DNA of 64,000 nt. It comes from Oscillospiraceae bacterium (lineage in GTDB: Bacteria > Bacillota > Clostridia > Oscillospirales > Ruminococcaceae). The stretch covers positions 1-64,000 of the forward strand of contig CABIYQ010000010.1 of the NCBI GenBank assembly GCA_902362965.1. The letters are read 5' to 3'. Shown here in pieces: positions 8,154 through 15,733 of this stretch. Made by a program: the position numbers and the translations under genes. The notes under the pieces are model-generated. The model saw only the letters and a program-made list of their open reading frames with translations, did no database searches and was not told where the DNA came from. Position 1 is the stretch's first letter, and each line of letters starts with the position of its first letter.

Positions 8154-9218
8154 ATGCTTGAATTTATAACAGAAAAGGTTACGTGCTGGGAAAAACTTCA
8201 ACAGGAAACTAAACCAATTTATATATATGGCATGGGCGACGGAGCTATGAAAATAATGTCTGTATTTAAAAAATACGGTATTAAAACTTCCGGCATTTTT
8301 GCAAGTGATGATTTTGTAAGAGGCCATTATTTTGAAGGATTTAAGGTACAGAAATTATCGGAAGTCGAAGAAAAAGAAAAAGATTTTGCTGTAGTGCTGG
8401 CATTTGCGGCAGGATATGAAGAGCTTGTAAACCGTATTAAGGATATCGGACGCAAACATACTCTTTATGTTCCTGACGTGCCCGTAATAGGAACAGGATT
8501 GTTTGATTATGATTACTGCACTGAACATGCAGCGGAACTTGAAGAGGTTTATCATCTTCTCGCTGATGATTTATCAAAAAAAGTATTTTCATCAATACTG
8601 GATTTTAAAATAAGCGGCGATATTAAACACCTTGAAAATATTACTTCTACAAAATTAGAAATTTACCGTAATATCATTAAACCTAATTTAAATGAACATT
8701 ACGTTGATCTGGGCGCATACAACGGAGACACTATAAAAGAACTTCTGGAAATTACAAGAAATAAGTACGTCAGGATCTATGCTATGGAACCTGACAGAAA
8801 AAATTTCAAAAAGCTAACAAAATACATAAGTGAAAAAGATCATATTTACGCATACAATAATGCGGCATGGTGCATTGATACACAACTGCCTTTTTCATCT
8901 AAATCCGGAAGACAGTCGTCATTGGCAAGTATGGGTACTAAATATATAGAAAGCAAATCCGTTGATAATATGCTCGACGGAAAAGAAGCAACGCTTATTA
9001 AAATGGATGTAGAAGGTGCCGAACGTGAAGCCTTATGGGGAGCATGCCAGACAATTTCAAAATACAGTCCCAGACTCATGGTTGCTTTATACCATAGAAA
9101 TGAGGATATTTTTGAACTTCCTTTGCTTGTACATAAGTTAAATCCAAAATATAAGCTTTACATTCGTCATCAGCTTTACATACCGGCATGGGAAACAAAT
9201 CTATATGCAATTATTTAA
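8154..9218 (+). CDS. FkbM-family methyltransferase with N-terminal Rossmann-like domain
   Basis: Protein of 354 residues from the ATG at 8154. A GTG at 8145 extends the frame, but it overlaps the AAAGAGAAG ribosome binding site, so the ATG is preferred. Residues 15-110 form a nucleotide-sugar or Rossmann-type domain (PIYIYGMGDGAMKIM, GIFASDDF), as often precedes FkbM domains. Residues 180-330 carry the SAM-dependent methyltransferase core: YVDLGAYNGDT (motif I), AMEPDRKNF and LIKMDVEGAEREAL. FkbM enzymes O-methylate sugars or polyketides; the substrate here is unknown. It is transcribed with the PH-domain gene. Confidence 0.85.
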   Translation: MLEFITEKVTCWEKLQQETKPIYIYGMGDGAMKIMSVFKKYGIKTSGIFASDDFVRGHYFEGFKVQKLSEVEEKEKDFAVVLAFAAGYEELVNRIKDIGRKHTLYVPDVPVIGTGLFDYDYCTEHAAELEEVYHLLADDLSKKVFSSILDFKISGDIKHLENITSTKLEIYRNIIKPNLNEHYVDLGAYNGDTIKELLEITRNKYVRIYAMEPDRKNFKKLTKYISEKDHIYAYNNAAWCIDTQLPFSSKSGRQSSLASMGTKYIESKSVDNMLDGKEATLIKMDVEGAEREALWGACQTISKYSPRLMVALYHRNEDIFELPLLVHKLNPKYKLYIRHQLYIPAWETNLYAII

Positions 9219-9246
9219 TAAAAATAATTAAAAGAACGGGAAATTT

Positions 9247-9275
9247 TTGAACATTAGTTAAATATATGATATAAT
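9247..9275 (+). promoter_or_regulatory. Promoter of a possible short transcript
   Basis: TTGAAC at 9247-9252 and TATAAT at 9270-9275, 17 bases apart. The predicted start near 9282 lies only about 90 bases before a strong terminator, with no open frame between them. Confidence 0.7.
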
Positions 9276-9281
9276 AAATTA

Positions 9282-9371
9282 TCTTCAATAGGCAGACAGT
9301 AAACCTAAAATCCATCTGCGGTTATAATAAAAAAACAGGTTTTTCCGGATTGGAAAGAACCTGTTTTTTAT
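9282..9371 (+). ncRNA. Candidate ~90-nt small RNA or terminated leader
   Basis: A promoter (9247-9275) is followed by a non-coding stretch and a strong terminator (9331-9371). The 5' part can form an H-type pseudoknot: GCAGA (9292-9296) with TCTGC (9315-9319), and loop AACC (9302-9305) with GGTT (9320-9323). The next gene has its own promoter after the terminator (9377-9405), so the piece looks free-standing. It matches no RNA family that I recognise. It could also simply be the 3' end of the FkbM transcript. Confidence 0.45.
9331..9371 (+). terminator. Rho-independent terminator
   Basis: AAAAAACAGGTT pairs with AACCTGTTTTTT, with a further TTTCC/GGAAA pairing above a one-base bulge and a GGATT loop. 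A T-run is built into the 3' arm. It ends the FkbM transcript and the possible small RNA. Confidence 0.88.
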
Positions 9372-9376
9372 ACGTC

Positions 9377-9405
9377 TTGACAAGCAATTAAAATAATGCT
9401 AGAAT
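9377..9405 (+). promoter_or_regulatory. Sigma-A promoter of the Fur-family gene
   Basis: TTGACA at 9377-9382, 17-base spacer, TAGAAT at 9400-9405. The 5' leader is about 60 bases. No convincing Fur-type palindrome is visible in it, although the stretch 9440-9462 is AT-rich. Confidence 0.8.
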
Positions 9406-9471
9406 TAAAAAAAGCATCATGTGTTCATTGTGAAATACCACTTTAAATTATTATTTTATTAGGGAGATATT

Positions 9472-9888
9472 ATGAGACCATCTGACTATAAAACTAAGCA
9501 AAAAGAAATTATATTAAATTTTTTTATAGAAAATAAAAATAAACATTTAACTGCGTCAGATATTGTAAAATATATAAACTCAAACGAAGAAACAGTAGGA
9601 ATGACAACTGTTTACAGATATCTGGATAAGCTTGTAAGCGCTGGTATTATACGCAAATACTTTTTAGACGATAAATCCGGCGCCTGCTATCAGTACATAG
9701 ATGATAACAGCAAATGTCATGAACATTTTCACTTAAAATGTATTCAATGCGGTGCTCTTTTTCATATCGACTGTTCATACATGCAGTCGCTAGACGAGCA
9801 TATAATGGAACATCATGGATTTAAAATTGATAATTCCCGAACAGTTTTATACGGAATATGCAAATATTGCTGCGAAAAAAATGAATAA
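9472..9888 (+). CDS. Fur-family metalloregulator
   Basis: DNA-binding repressor of 138 residues. The N-terminal winged helix (about 1-85) includes MTTVYRYLDKLVSAGII, typical of Fur/Zur/PerR recognition helices. The C-terminal dimerisation half has the HEHFHLKC metal site and two structural-zinc cysteine pairs, CIQC (near 98) and CKYC followed by a further Cys at the end. Which metal it senses cannot be decided; the His-rich motif and paired cysteines suit Fur or Zur better than PerR. It has its own promoter and a terminator shared with the convergent small gene. Confidence 0.9.
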   Translation: MRPSDYKTKQKEIILNFFIENKNKHLTASDIVKYINSNEETVGMTTVYRYLDKLVSAGIIRKYFLDDKSGACYQYIDDNSKCHEHFHLKCIQCGALFHIDCSYMQSLDEHIMEHHGFKIDNSRTVLYGICKYCCEKNE

Positions 9889-9899
9889 TATAAATATGT

Positions 9900-9926
9900 A
9901 AACGGCGAAATATTATCGCCGTTTTT
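9900..9926. terminator. Bidirectional terminator shared by convergent genes
   Basis: Stem AAACGGCGA (9900-9908) with TCGCCGTTT (9916-9924), 7-base loop, T-run downstream. The stop codon of the minus-strand small gene (9913-9915) lies in the loop. Confidence 0.85.
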
Positions 9927-10089
9927 CCAAATAATCCTCACGGGCAATATTATCAGTATTGACTGCAGAAACACTGTTCTGAACAGCAGTGCCGCTGATA
10001 TCGTCAGTTCTATATGTGATAATTTTTGGATTTACAGTTTTTGGAATGTAAATTTTTGTTTTTTTACCGCAGTATACACGCTTTACCAT
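9913..10089 (-). CDS. Small unknown protein, 58 residues
   Basis: A short minus-strand frame with an AAAGGAGA ribosome binding site at 10099-10106, about 9 bases before the ATG at 10087-10089. The product begins MVKRVYCGKKTKIYIPKTV and ends REDYLEKRR. It is basic at the N-terminus, has one Cys, and has no membrane segment. It resembles no family I know. Coding use (AAA/ACA/ATT codons, strong ribosome site, stop inside a shared terminator) argues that it is real. It runs convergently to the Fur-family gene and divergently from the AEC transporter. Confidence 0.65.
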   Translation of the reverse strand: MVKRVYCGKKTKIYIPKTVNPKIITYRTDDISGTAVQNSVSAVNTDNIAREDYLEKRR

Positions 10090-10237
10090 AAATATATTTC
10101 TCCTTTAATTTTTATTACATTAATAGTATGGATTCAATGACACGTTTTATTTCATGTAAAAAATGAAAATTTTATAGATTTTATGCTGAAAAATAATTTA
10201 TCTTTTAAATAAAAAAATTAATAAGGAACTATATATT

Positions 10238-11197
10238 ATGAATGATTTTGTTAAAAATCTGAACTTCAGTCTTAATGCAACAATACCAGTATTTGTAATG
10301 ATGGTATTTGGCTGGTTTTTACAAAAAATAAAAATACTTGATGATCATACAACCCAAAAGATCAATCAGTTTGTTTTTAAAATTTTACTTCCCGCATTGC
10401 TTTTTATGGATCTTTCTACAGCTGATTTTAAATCGGTCTGGGACACTAAATTCGTATTATTCTGTTTTTCAGCAACTATTTGCAGTATTTTAATTGCGTC
10501 AGCGTTTTCACTTCTTTACAGCAATAAATCTGAAAGAGGAGAAATTATTCAGGCTTCTTACAGAAGCAGCGCTGCTATTCTGGGAATTGCATTTGTAAAC
10601 AATATTTACGGCGATGCAACTATGGCTGCTCTAATGATTGTCGGAACTGTACCGCTTTATAATATTATTGCAGTAATAGTACTTTCTGTTACCTCACCGG
10701 AAAAAAAAGAAAGTTCTCCAAAAAAAATATTATTAAAAACTTTAAAAGACGTAATTAAAAATCCAATTATAATTGGTATTGCTATAGGATTAATTTGGTC
10801 TGTTCTTGAAATTCCTCAGCCTGTAATCCTTACCAAATCAATTTCCTATCTTGGAAACATGGCAACTCCCCTGTCACTGATCGCATTAGGAGCATCGTTT
10901 AAAATTCATGACGCCAAAGGAAAACTGCCTATAACTGTTTCTATTACCGGTATTAAATTAATTTTATTCTGTATTATATTTCTTCCGATCGCAATATATA
11001 TGGGCTTCCGAGGAGAAAAACTCATAGCCATACTTGTTATGCTCGGAAGTGCTACAACCGGAAGCTGTTTTGTAATGTCCAGAAATATGGGACATAAGGG
11101 AACAATTACCGCATACGCCGTAATGCTTACGACCTTATGCAGCGCCTTTACTCTTACTATGTGGCTGTTTATTTTAAAAAGTCTCAATTACATATAG
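10238..11197 (+). CDS. AEC-family (auxin efflux carrier-like) transporter
   Basis: Membrane transporter of 319 residues with about ten helices in two five-helix halves, linked by a charged loop near residues 150-170. Matching features include FGWFLQKIKILDD near the N-terminus, NQFVFKILLPALLF, an internal NIYGDATMAALMIVGTVPLYN and PLSLIALGASF. Bacterial members (Pfam PF03547) export or take up organic acids such as malate. A malic enzyme gene 1 kb downstream makes a dicarboxylate substrate possible, but this is only a guess. The ATG has AAGGAAC about 10 bases upstream. Confidence 0.87.
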   Translation: MNDFVKNLNFSLNATIPVFVMMVFGWFLQKIKILDDHTTQKINQFVFKILLPALLFMDLSTADFKSVWDTKFVLFCFSATICSILIASAFSLLYSNKSERGEIIQASYRSSAAILGIAFVNNIYGDATMAALMIVGTVPLYNIIAVIVLSVTSPEKKESSPKKILLKTLKDVIKNPIIIGIAIGLIWSVLEIPQPVILTKSISYLGNMATPLSLIALGASFKIHDAKGKLPITVSITGIKLILFCIIFLPIAIYMGFRGEKLIAILVMLGSATTGSCFVMSRNMGHKGTITAYAVMLTTLCSAFTLTMWLFILKSLNYI

Positions 11198-11236
11198 TTT
11201 TTTTGCAGATTTAACAAAAACCCGCTAAAAAAGCTA

Positions 11237-11265
11237 TTGATTTTATAGTATTCGTATGATATAAT
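11237..11265 (+). promoter_or_regulatory. Promoter of the PHP-malic enzyme-TSCPD operon
   Basis: TTGATT at 11237-11242, 17-base spacer, TATAAT at 11260-11265. The predicted transcript starts near 11272 and has a structured leader of about 88 bases. Confidence 0.75.
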
Positions 11266-11303
11266 TAAAATGTATATAGAATTATACATGATAAATTCAG
11301 CAT

Positions 11304-11354
11304 GCCGTATGCTAAAATACGGCAACCGCAGTTAAAATAATGCGGATACGGAGG
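11304..11354 (+). promoter_or_regulatory. Leader RNA with alternative hairpins near the ribosome binding site
   Basis: GCCGTAT (11304-11310) pairs with ATACGGC (11317-11323), and CCGCA (11326-11330) with TGCGG (11341-11345). A second ATACGG at 11346-11351 overlaps the GGAGG (11350-11354) of the PHP gene and could instead pair with CCGTAT at 11305-11310. The two pairings exclude each other, so the leader could gate translation. No known riboswitch family is recognised. Confidence 0.45.
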
Positions 11355-11359
11355 CTTTT

Positions 11360-12193
11360 ATGATCTGTGATCTACATTGTCACACAACGTTGTCTGACGG
11401 TTCTCTTGGAATTGAAGATATAATAGTTCAGGCAAAACGTATGAATATAGATTTTTTATCTATTACCGATCATGATACATTGTCATCTTTTTCCAGAGCA
11501 AATATATTAGGAGAAAGATATGGGGTTAAAATACTTCAGGGAGTCGAAATGTCAGCATGGGATAAGGAACGAGGAAAAAAAGTTCATATTCTCTGCTATG
11601 CGCCTAAAAAACCTGACAGGTTAGAGGGACTGTGTCTTAAATCATGCGAAATCAGAAAAGCCTGTTCTAAGGAAATGATAGAAAACGTAATGAAGCTTTA
11701 TCCTATCACTCCTGAAAGCGTATTGAAACATTGTACGGGCAGCAAAAGTATATATAAATCTCATATAATGAGAGCTTTAATTGAATATGGTTATGCACTT
11801 GAATTTTACGGAGAGTTAGACCATAAACTATTTAATCTTAAAACAGGAACATGTCTGGTAGAAAGAGAATATCCGGATGTAAATTTTGTTTTAGATCTTA
11901 TTCATTCTGCAAGAGGTGTAGCAGTTATGGCGCATCCTGTACTTTATGACAATATTGAATTACTCGAAGAGCTTGCAGCTAACAAAAAACTGGATGGTGT
12001 AGAAGTTTTTCATTATTCTGCAGATAATGCACAGCAAAAAGAACTTCTTGATATCGCTGAAAAATATGATCTTATCGTTACTGGCGGATCGGACTTTCAC
12101 GGTTTATACAATGCTTTTCCTACTCACCTTGGCAGTAACACAACATCTAAGGAAAATCTTGACAGAATTATAAAGCTGTCAAATAAAAAATAA
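11360..12193 (+). CDS. PHP-domain phosphoesterase (YciV/RNase AM-like)
   Basis: Metal-dependent phosphatase of the polymerase and histidinol phosphatase family, 277 residues. All PHP metal-binding motifs are in order: DLHCHTTLSDG (His6, His8, Asp13), SITDHDT, GVEMS, VMAHPV and TGGSDFHG. By family knowledge such proteins act as 3',5'-nucleotide bisphosphatases or trim RNA 5' ends. The ATG has GGAGG five bases upstream. It is first in an operon with malic enzyme (18 bases downstream) and the TSCPD gene. Exact substrate is undecided. Confidence 0.88.
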   Translation: MICDLHCHTTLSDGSLGIEDIIVQAKRMNIDFLSITDHDTLSSFSRANILGERYGVKILQGVEMSAWDKERGKKVHILCYAPKKPDRLEGLCLKSCEIRKACSKEMIENVMKLYPITPESVLKHCTGSKSIYKSHIMRALIEYGYALEFYGELDHKLFNLKTGTCLVEREYPDVNFVLDLIHSARGVAVMAHPVLYDNIELLEELAANKKLDGVEVFHYSADNAQQKELLDIAEKYDLIVTGGSDFHGLYNAFPTHLGSNTTSKENLDRIIKLSNKK

Positions 12194-12211
12194 AGGAATG
12201 TGAATTTTTAA

Positions 12212-13399
12212 ATGGATATTATGGAGTCTGCTTTAAATAAGCACAAAGAATGGAAAGGGAAAATAGAAATAGTTTCCCGAACATCTGTAAACAACCGTGA
12301 CGAATTGTCACATGCATATACTCCGGGAGTTGCAAGACCATGTCTTGAAATAGAAAAAAATCCTGAATTATCGTATGAACTTACACGCAGACACAATCTT
12401 GTTGCCGTTATAACCGACGGTACTGCCGTTTTGGGACTGGGAGATATAGGACCCGAAGCTTCAATGCCGGTGATGGAAGGAAAATGTGCACTGTTTAAGG
12501 AATTTGCCGATGTAGATGCTTTTCCGATTTGCATTGATTCAAAAAATACTGATGAAATAGTAAAAACAATTGAGCTTATTTCCAAAAGCTTCGGAGGTAT
12601 AAATCTTGAAGATATTTCCGCACCCAGATGCTTTGAAATTGAACGACAGCTTAAGGAAAAAGTGGACATTCCTGTTTTTCATGATGATCAGCACGGTACT
12701 GCAATAGTGGCAAGCGCCGCTATGTTAAATGCTGCAAAGGTTGCAGGAAAAAAAATACATGACATGACTCTTGTAATTAACGGTGCGGGAGCTGCAGGAA
12801 TAGCAATTGCAAAGCAGTTTATAACGTTGGGCATCGGAAATATTATAATGGTAGATATCAAAGGAATTATTTGTGACGGAGATGAATTTGACAATCCTTC
12901 ACATTATGAAATTGCAAAGGTAACAAATAAAAATAAAATTAAAGGCGGACTGGCAGAAGCCATGAAAAATGCAGACGCATTTATAGGCGTCTCCAAACCG
13001 GGACTTGTTTCAGAAGAAATGGTTAAAAGCATGGCAGATAAACCAATTATTTTTGCAATGGCAAATCCTACTCCGGAAATTATGCCGGAAGCGGCTAAAA
13101 GTGCGGGCGCTTTTGTAGTTGGAACCGGAAGAAGTGATTATCCTAATCAAATCAATAATGTCGTTGCTTTTCCTGGTGTATTTAAAGGTGCCCTGGCAGT
13201 ACGAGCAAAAGATATTAATGAAGAAATGAAGCTTGCCGCTGCTTATGCAATTGCCGATAGCGTGGATGAGTCAAAATTAAATGCAGACAATATTCTGCCT
13301 GATCCTTTTGACAGAAATATACCTAAAGCTGTGGCAAAAGCAGTAGCTGAAGCGGCAATAAAATCAGGAACAGCCAGAAAAAAGGAGTTTGATATATAA
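12212..13399 (+). CDS. NAD(P)-dependent malic enzyme
   Basis: Oxidative decarboxylation of malate to pyruvate and CO2, 395 residues, the short bacterial form without a phosphotransacetylase domain. The N-terminal catalytic part has AYTPGVARPC (catalytic Tyr), ITDGTAVLGLGDIGP, MEGKCALFKEFA (catalytic Lys), and a metal site in VFHDDQHGTAI. The Rossmann part has INGAGAAGIAIAKQF. The ATG at 12212 has AAGGA about 13 bases upstream, a little far; an in-frame ATG at 12221 is even farther. Its stop overlaps the next gene as TAATG. Confidence 0.95.
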   Translation: MDIMESALNKHKEWKGKIEIVSRTSVNNRDELSHAYTPGVARPCLEIEKNPELSYELTRRHNLVAVITDGTAVLGLGDIGPEASMPVMEGKCALFKEFADVDAFPICIDSKNTDEIVKTIELISKSFGGINLEDISAPRCFEIERQLKEKVDIPVFHDDQHGTAIVASAAMLNAAKVAGKKIHDMTLVINGAGAAGIAIAKQFITLGIGNIIMVDIKGIICDGDEFDNPSHYEIAKVTNKNKIKGGLAEAMKNADAFIGVSKPGLVSEEMVKSMADKPIIFAMANPTPEIMPEAAKSAGAFVVGTGRSDYPNQINNVVAFPGVFKGALAVRAKDINEEMKLAAAYAIADSVDESKLNADNILPDPFDRNIPKAVAKAVAEAAIKSGTARKKEFDI

Positions 13400-13644
13400 T
13401 GAAAATTTCATACACACCAAAGGGAGTTTGCTCAAGACAAATCAACATAGAGGTTGAGGACGGTATAGTACAGAACGTAGAATATATAGGCGGCTGCAAT
13501 GGTAATCTTAAGGGTATTGGTTCTCTGGTAAAGGGAATGAAAGTAGAAGATGTAATTGAAAAGCTCGAAAATATTAAATGCGGATATAAAAACACATCGT
13601 GCCCAGATCAATTAGCTAAAGCACTTAAGGAAAATTTCCAATAA
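13399..13644 (+). CDS. TSCPD-domain protein (TIGR03905-like)
   Basis: Small protein of 81 residues. It carries the family's cysteine motifs: GVCSRQI near the start, GGCNGNLKGI at 31-40, and the name-giving TSCPD at 66-70. The TSCPD domain also occurs fused to ribonucleotide reductases; stand-alone copies have no assigned role and may bind metal. It starts on the TAATG overlap with malic enzyme, so it is translationally coupled. A terminator follows at 13710. Confidence 0.85.
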   Translation: MKISYTPKGVCSRQINIEVEDGIVQNVEYIGGCNGNLKGIGSLVKGMKVEDVIEKLENIKCGYKNTSCPDQLAKALKENFQ

Positions 13645-13709
13645 TGAAAAGCAAACCAAAAAAGACCGTGTTATACCCCCCACTAATGAATAATAACAAT
13701 TTAATTGTA

Positions 13710-13745
13710 ATGCCCACAGGCTCAAGCCTGTGGGCATCTTATTTT
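13710..13745 (+). terminator. Rho-independent terminator
   Basis: ATGCCCACAGGCT (13710-13722) pairs with AGCCTGTGGGCAT (13725-13737), followed by CTTATTTTTAT. It lies between convergent genes, 10 bases from the stop of the minus-strand cotransporter gene, and may serve both. Confidence 0.9.
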
Positions 13746-13754
13746 TATAATTTA

Positions 13755-15554
13755 TTAATCGGCAAGCCTATATTTATTACTGTATTCATTCATTGCATTA
13801 ATATATTCACTGGAATCGCCTTTATGAATTGTATCAATATATTCATGATGCTTAATCTCCTCTTTACCGTAGTTACGGCTGAGTACATGGACGGCAACAT
13901 TAGAACAATGGTCAGCAACACGTTCCATATCCGAAAGCATATCAAGGAAATGTATACCTCGGTCAATAGCACAATCCCCTGTTTTGAGACGTTCAATATG
14001 CCTGTTTTTTAGCTGATATTCAAGCTGATCAATTGTTTCTTCAAGAGGTTCTATTTTTTTAGCAGTTTCCAGATCATCATATTCAACTGCTGTCACAGCC
14101 ATATCAATAATTTCTGTTATTGCTTTTGAAATAACCGCTAATTCTGCTTTTGCATTATCTGAAAGTTTCTGATTTTTTTCATGCATATATTCCGCTGCTT
14201 CCATAATATTAAAAGCATAATCCCCTATTCTTTCAAAATCAGTAATTATATGCAGAAGTGATGTTACCGATCTGCTTTCAGCAACACTTAATTCACAATC
14301 AGTAATTGAAACAAGATATGAATTCAGCCTGTCCTCTGTTCTGTCAATGATCTCTTCATATTCTCTGATTCTCTCCGCATGCTTTGTATCATATGAAAAA
14401 TGAAGCTCACAGCTCATTTTATAATTTTCTCTGGCAAGCTTACCCATATATGATACAGCATTACTTGCATATTGAATCGCCAGGGACGGTGATTTAAGGA
14501 ATCGTGAATCCAACATATTTTCTGCTGAATCAACTGCAATTTCGTCTTCATCCTCCGGCTTGGATCTTATGGTCATAATAGCAAGCTTTTCCAGTACTTT
14601 ATGAAAGGGAATAAATACCACGGTTACAATAATATTAAATAAAGTATGAAAATTCGCTATAGATCCCATATCCATAGTATCGTTCCACATAGGAATCAAA
14701 TCGAAGGCTTTTAAAATATACACGCAAATCAGAAATAAAACTGTACCTATAAAATTAAAGTAAAAGTGAACCATTGCTGTTCTTTTAGCATTTTTACTTG
14801 CACCAACACTTGACAAAATTGATGTAGAACAAGTGCCTATATTTTGTCCCATAATAATTGGGAACGCTGCTGCAAACTTTAATACTCCGGTAGCAGAAAC
14901 AGCCTGAAGAATTCCAATTGAAGCAGACGAACTCTGAATTAATGCCGTTACAACAGTTCCTGCTAAAATTCCAAGAATTGGATTTTCAAGACTTGCAAAT
15001 AAGTTTCTAAAAGCTTCCAGCTCTGAAAGTGGTTTAACAGCATCAGTCAACGACAGCATACCGGTAAACAATATGCCTAGACCCATTCCAATATCGCCTA
15101 CTGCTCTTATACTGTCTTTTTTGGCAATTAAAATTATAATTATTCCAATAATCGCCAACATTGGTGCAAGATAAGTCGGAGTTATAAATTCCATTGCAGT
15201 TCCAAGCGATTGATTATTTTCCAAATCCCCCAGACGCAGAATTTGTCCTGTAATAGTAGTACCGATATTAGCGCCCATTATAATGCCAACTGCTGCGGAC
15301 AGCGTAAGAATGCCTGAATTAACCAGTCCGACTACAATTACAGTCGTAGCGCTTGAACTTTGAATTACTGCCGTTACCAAAGCGCCCAAAATAACAGCCT
15401 TAAAAATATTATTTGTAAGCTTTTCCAGAATTTTCTCCATTTTTCCTCCGGAAATTTTTTCCAGACCGGAGCCTAAAACATTCATTCCGTAAAGCAGCAA
15501 GGCAATACCGCCCAATGTAGTTATCGCAATTTGAATGATTTCAGTTGTAGACAT
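13755..15554 (-). CDS. Na/Pi cotransporter family protein with C-terminal PhoU domain
   Basis: Sodium-phosphate symporter-like membrane protein of 599 residues. The N-terminal about 320 residues hold two inverted repeats, each with the signature IQSSSA (VTAVIQSSSATTVIVVGLVNSG, then VTALIQSSSASIGILQA) and eight or more helices. The C-terminal 240 residues are all-helical and PhoU-like, with DFERIGDYAFNIMEAAE and DMERVADHCSNVAVHV. AGGAGG lies 5 bases before the ATG. It complements the Pst system at the left of the window with a low-affinity or export route; direction of transport is not known from sequence. Confidence 0.92.
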   Translation of the reverse strand: MSTTEIIQIAITTLGGIALLLYGMNVLGSGLEKISGGKMEKILEKLTNNIFKAVILGALVTAVIQSSSATTVIVVGLVNSGILTLSAAVGIIMGANIGTTITGQILRLGDLENNQSLGTAMEFITPTYLAPMLAIIGIIIILIAKKDSIRAVGDIGMGLGILFTGMLSLTDAVKPLSELEAFRNLFASLENPILGILAGTVVTALIQSSSASIGILQAVSATGVLKFAAAFPIIMGQNIGTCSTSILSSVGASKNAKRTAMVHFYFNFIGTVLFLICVYILKAFDLIPMWNDTMDMGSIANFHTLFNIIVTVVFIPFHKVLEKLAIMTIRSKPEDEDEIAVDSAENMLDSRFLKSPSLAIQYASNAVSYMGKLARENYKMSCELHFSYDTKHAERIREYEEIIDRTEDRLNSYLVSITDCELSVAESRSVTSLLHIITDFERIGDYAFNIMEAAEYMHEKNQKLSDNAKAELAVISKAITEIIDMAVTAVEYDDLETAKKIEPLEETIDQLEYQLKNRHIERLKTGDCAIDRGIHFLDMLSDMERVADHCSNVAVHVLSRNYGKEEIKHHEYIDTIHKGDSSEYINAMNEYSNKYRLAD

Positions 15555-15626
15555 AAATTCCTCCTGAGAATTTTCCCCTCAATTTACTTTACAAAAGTTT
15601 TATCTATATTTTACACAACTGTATTC

Positions 15627-15632
15627 ATTATA
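15627..15632 (-). promoter_or_regulatory. Extended -10 upstream of the Na/Pi cotransporter gene
   Basis: Minus-strand TGATATAAT (TATAAT = 15627-15632) with the TGn extension, 70-80 bases before the start codon. No good -35 hexamer is visible. Confidence 0.5.
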
Positions 15633-15733
15633 TCATAGGAAATAAAAAAAGTATAGAGAATAATTAGATTCAGTTTAATTTTGTCGCTTCAACCAAATTA
15701 ATAGGTTGTAATTTATAAAAATAATGCAATTTT

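Noticed and set aside
13644-14012. 122-residue plus-strand frame starting on the TSCPD stop (TAATG)
   Set aside because: It runs through a strong terminator and then across the 3' end of the cotransporter gene in antisense; no family resemblance.
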